From contig JAFYSK010000036.1 of the NCBI GenBank assembly GCA_017559385.1, positions 18,364 through 82,363 on the forward strand: a DNA stretch of 64,000 bases. Direction: 5' to 3'. Numbering within the stretch: the first letter of the stretch is position 1; each line of letters begins with the position of its first letter. Origin of the DNA: Paludibacteraceae bacterium. Its GTDB lineage: Bacteria > Bacteroidota > Bacteroidia > Bacteroidales > Paludibacteraceae. Below, in pieces: positions 62,475 through 64,000 of this stretch. A program made the translations under genes and the position numbers. Below the pieces are notes generated by a model. It was given only the letters and a program-made list of their open reading frames with translations, was not told the origin of the DNA and made no database searches.

Positions 62475-63707
62475 ATGAAACCAAAACTCCTTCTTCTAAC
62501 GCTTGCACTATGCAGCGTAATGGCATTACCTGCTACGGATTATGTCATGCTTAGTCCATTGGACACCGCAGTTCTTCCCGAAATACCCACCAAGGATCAT
62601 GGTGGAGATGTAGTACGTTCTGTACTCAACAAAAACGGCATTTGGCAAAATACTCAGCGAAACTTGAGAAGACAAAATTTCTCCGATAAGAGTATATACA
62701 AGGTAATGAAGCAACTCTACCAATACACCCACAAGCATTTTGTCACTTTCCCTGTTGCTTATTGGAGTCAAACGCCTCAAGGCGATTCATTGCTTGTTTC
62801 TGGACGAGTATATCTCCCTAAAAATCGCATACTAAACGGCATTATCGTAGCAAACCACTACACCATGACCTCGGATGAAGAAGTGCCAAGCAACAGAGTG
62901 TCCATGGAGATGATTTTTCTAATGAAAGGTTATGCGGTAATCATGCCCGACTATGTAGGATATGGTCTATCACGCGAAGAAGTCCATCCCTATTTGCATT
63001 GGCGTAATGCTGCGCAAACAGCCGTTGATCTGCTGAACTGCATGCCCGAATTGCTAGATTATTATGGTTATTCCTATCCTAAGGATGTGGTCGTAACAGG
63101 TTATTCACAAGGCGGTGCTGTGGCACTAGGTGTAGCAAGAATGATTGAAGAAAACTACCATCAAGAAAATGAATGGACAGTGCGCAAACTCTATGCAGGA
63201 GCAGGTCCGTATGATCCAGCAGGCACATACCTATTCAGTATGGAGCGCAACGAGATGGGCATACCTGCAGCTATCCCACTGATTGTAATGGGATTAAATG
63301 ACGCATACGAATTGGGATTCACACTGGATGAGTTCTTTCTCGATCCTCTTTTGTCTAACTACGAAGATTGGGTTGTATCCAAAGAATACACCGTGGGACA
63401 AATCAATCAGTTGATGGGTTCCACCATCATGAGCGAACTAATGACCGAAGATGCGCTGACTCTAGATAGCCCACAAGCAGACATGCTCTACGAAGTATTG
63501 CTTTGGAATAGCAATGTGGGGTACGATTTGCAAGCACCTGCATACTTCCTTCATAGTCTAGAGGATGAGGTTGTTCCTTTGCTCAATAGTATCAATCTAG
63601 AAGCAGAGATGCCCGACAAAGAGGAAAAAACATTCGATTTTGACTACTACGGATCGCATATGGAAGCTAGCGTACCATTTATCCAATATGTCTATCAAGA
63701 TCTGTAA
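62475..63707 (+). CDS. Secreted alpha/beta hydrolase, lipase-like
   Basis: 410 residues with a signal peptide (about 1-20). The fold shows NGIIVANHYTM, IMPDYVGYGLSREEVHPYLH, the nucleophile elbow VVTGYSQGGAVALG (Ser about 215), and a final YFLHSLEDEVVPLLNS (Asp/Glu) with a late histidine in YYGSHMEAS. It resembles secretory lipase-like hydrolases. The target is unknown. It is monocistronic with a terminator. No clear consensus promoter was found in its 220-bp upstream gap. Confidence 0.8.
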   Translation: MKPKLLLLTLALCSVMALPATDYVMLSPLDTAVLPEIPTKDHGGDVVRSVLNKNGIWQNTQRNLRRQNFSDKSIYKVMKQLYQYTHKHFVTFPVAYWSQTPQGDSLLVSGRVYLPKNRILNGIIVANHYTMTSDEEVPSNRVSMEMIFLMKGYAVIMPDYVGYGLSREEVHPYLHWRNAAQTAVDLLNCMPELLDYYGYSYPKDVVVTGYSQGGAVALGVARMIEENYHQENEWTVRKLYAGAGPYDPAGTYLFSMERNEMGIPAAIPLIVMGLNDAYELGFTLDEFFLDPLLSNYEDWVVSKEYTVGQINQLMGSTIMSELMTEDALTLDSPQADMLYEVLLWNSNVGYDLQAPAYFLHSLEDEVVPLLNSINLEAEMPDKEEKTFDFDYYGSHMEASVPFIQYVYQDL

Positions 63708-63743
63708 ATAACATACAACATATTGCCCAAACAAATAACTCTT

Positions 63744-63776
63744 CTCCCTCGAATACCAAACTCGAGGGAGTTTTTT
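63744..63776 (+). terminator. Terminator after the lipase-like gene
   Basis: CTCCCTCGA (63744-63752) pairs with TCGAGGGAG (63762-63770), followed by six T's. Confidence 0.9.
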
Positions 63777-63807
63777 GTAAAAAAACAAAGTTTATAGAAC
63801 TCATCTC

Positions 63808-63838
63808 TTGCATATATGCAAGATTTTTTGTAATTTTG
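63808..63838 (+). promoter_or_regulatory. Promoter for argS
   Basis: TTG at 63808-63810 (CTTGCATATATGCA), 20 bp, TAATTTTG at 63831-63838, 23 bp from the ATG. Confidence 0.85.
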
Positions 63839-63861
63839 CGCCATATTTTATACATACGCAT

Positions 63862-64000
63862 ATGAAACTAGAAGAAATACTTATTCCACAGGTACAAGAG
63901 GCTGTAAAAGACCTCTATGGTATCGAGATAACTGCTGAGCAAGTGCAGTTACAAAAGACACGTGCAGAATTTGAAGGCGACATCACTCTCGTGGTGTTCC
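63862..64000 (+). CDS. argS: Arginyl-tRNA synthetase, N-terminal part
   Basis: 46 codons to the window edge, starting MKLEEILIPQVQEAVKDLYG and continuing VQLQKTRAEFEGDITLVVF. That text closely fits the start of Bacteroidota ArgS (the N-terminal additional domain that reads the tRNA D-loop). The catalytic core lies beyond the window, so completeness cannot be judged. Confidence 0.82.
   Translation, partial: MKLEEILIPQVQEAVKDLYGIEITAEQVQLQKTRAEFEGDITLVVF

Noticed and set aside
1-64000. tRNA, rRNA, insertion sequences or prophage genes
   Set aside because: No cloverleaf-type segment, rRNA text, transposase motif or phage structural gene was recognised on either strand. A covariance search would be needed to exclude a divergent tRNA.

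Overview
The window is chromosomal DNA of a Bacteroidales bacterium (phylum Bacteroidota); the family cannot be fixed from the sequence. The evidence is Bacteroidota-type promoters (TTG, then TAnnTTTG, almost always 20 bp apart), typical gene orders (bamD - omega-like subunit - coaBC; dapB - lepB - WbqC protein), Bacteroidota-specific families (DUF3276, DUF4301, a carboxypeptidase-like TonB receptor, a GldF-type permease, a type IX secretion tail) and weak Shine-Dalgarno sites. No rRNA, tRNA, prophage, insertion sequence or CRISPR array was seen.

Layout. 1-9.2 kb: a partial SPFH gene, gmk-nadD, a small protein with a TorF-like porin and ApbE, a glycerate kinase with a GntP permease (reverse), bamD-omega-coaBC, DUF3276 (reverse). 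9.2-19 kb: HAD phosphatase, a membrane protein with two L7/L12-like domains, DUF4301, hemW, a GHL10 glycosidase, then rmuC-SDR-metallopeptidase lipoprotein. 19-27.5 kb (reverse): TonB receptor-mutS-hydroxyacid dehydrogenase-pepT-gcvT. 27.5-29.6 kb: a 59-bp repeat array that reads as serial terminators, a probable small RNA, metallophosphoesterase and GldF-like permease. 29.6-35.3 kb (reverse): the most interesting locus, described below. 35.3-46.1 kb: nested repeats, a nucleoside permease, prfC, ridA-DUF456-HAD, purN, CotH plus a type IX sorting protein, pheT. 46.2-64 kb (forward): dapB, lepB-WbqC-ilvE, esterase-POT transporter-acidic coiled coil-rsmI-flippase-ribE-three FKBP isomerases-second flippase-truA, a lipase-like hydrolase and the start of argS.

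The standout system (29,608-35,263, reverse) is one tightly packed transcription unit. It encodes a 234-residue lipoprotein carrying 44 cysteines, mostly spaced every fourth residue, behind a twin-arginine signal with a lipobox. It is followed by a second lipoprotein, a radical SAM/SPASM enzyme, a SPASM-like partner that lacks the CxxxCxxC motif, a small Cys-tailed protein, and then tatA and tatC. This suggests a ribosomally made Cys-repeat protein that is modified in the cytoplasm, exported folded through its own Tat translocase and anchored as a lipoprotein. The only strong promoter upstream first makes a ~274-nt RNA that folds as a long 6S-like rod, so the operon may depend on read-through of that RNA.

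A second theme is degenerate short tandem repeats. Many intergenic gaps carry arrays of fixed period (7, 9, 10, 11, 23/24, 59 or ~115 bp) whose unit sequence differs from place to place. 7- and 8-bp arrays also run through coding sequence in mutS, the WbqC gene, a flippase 3' end and truA.
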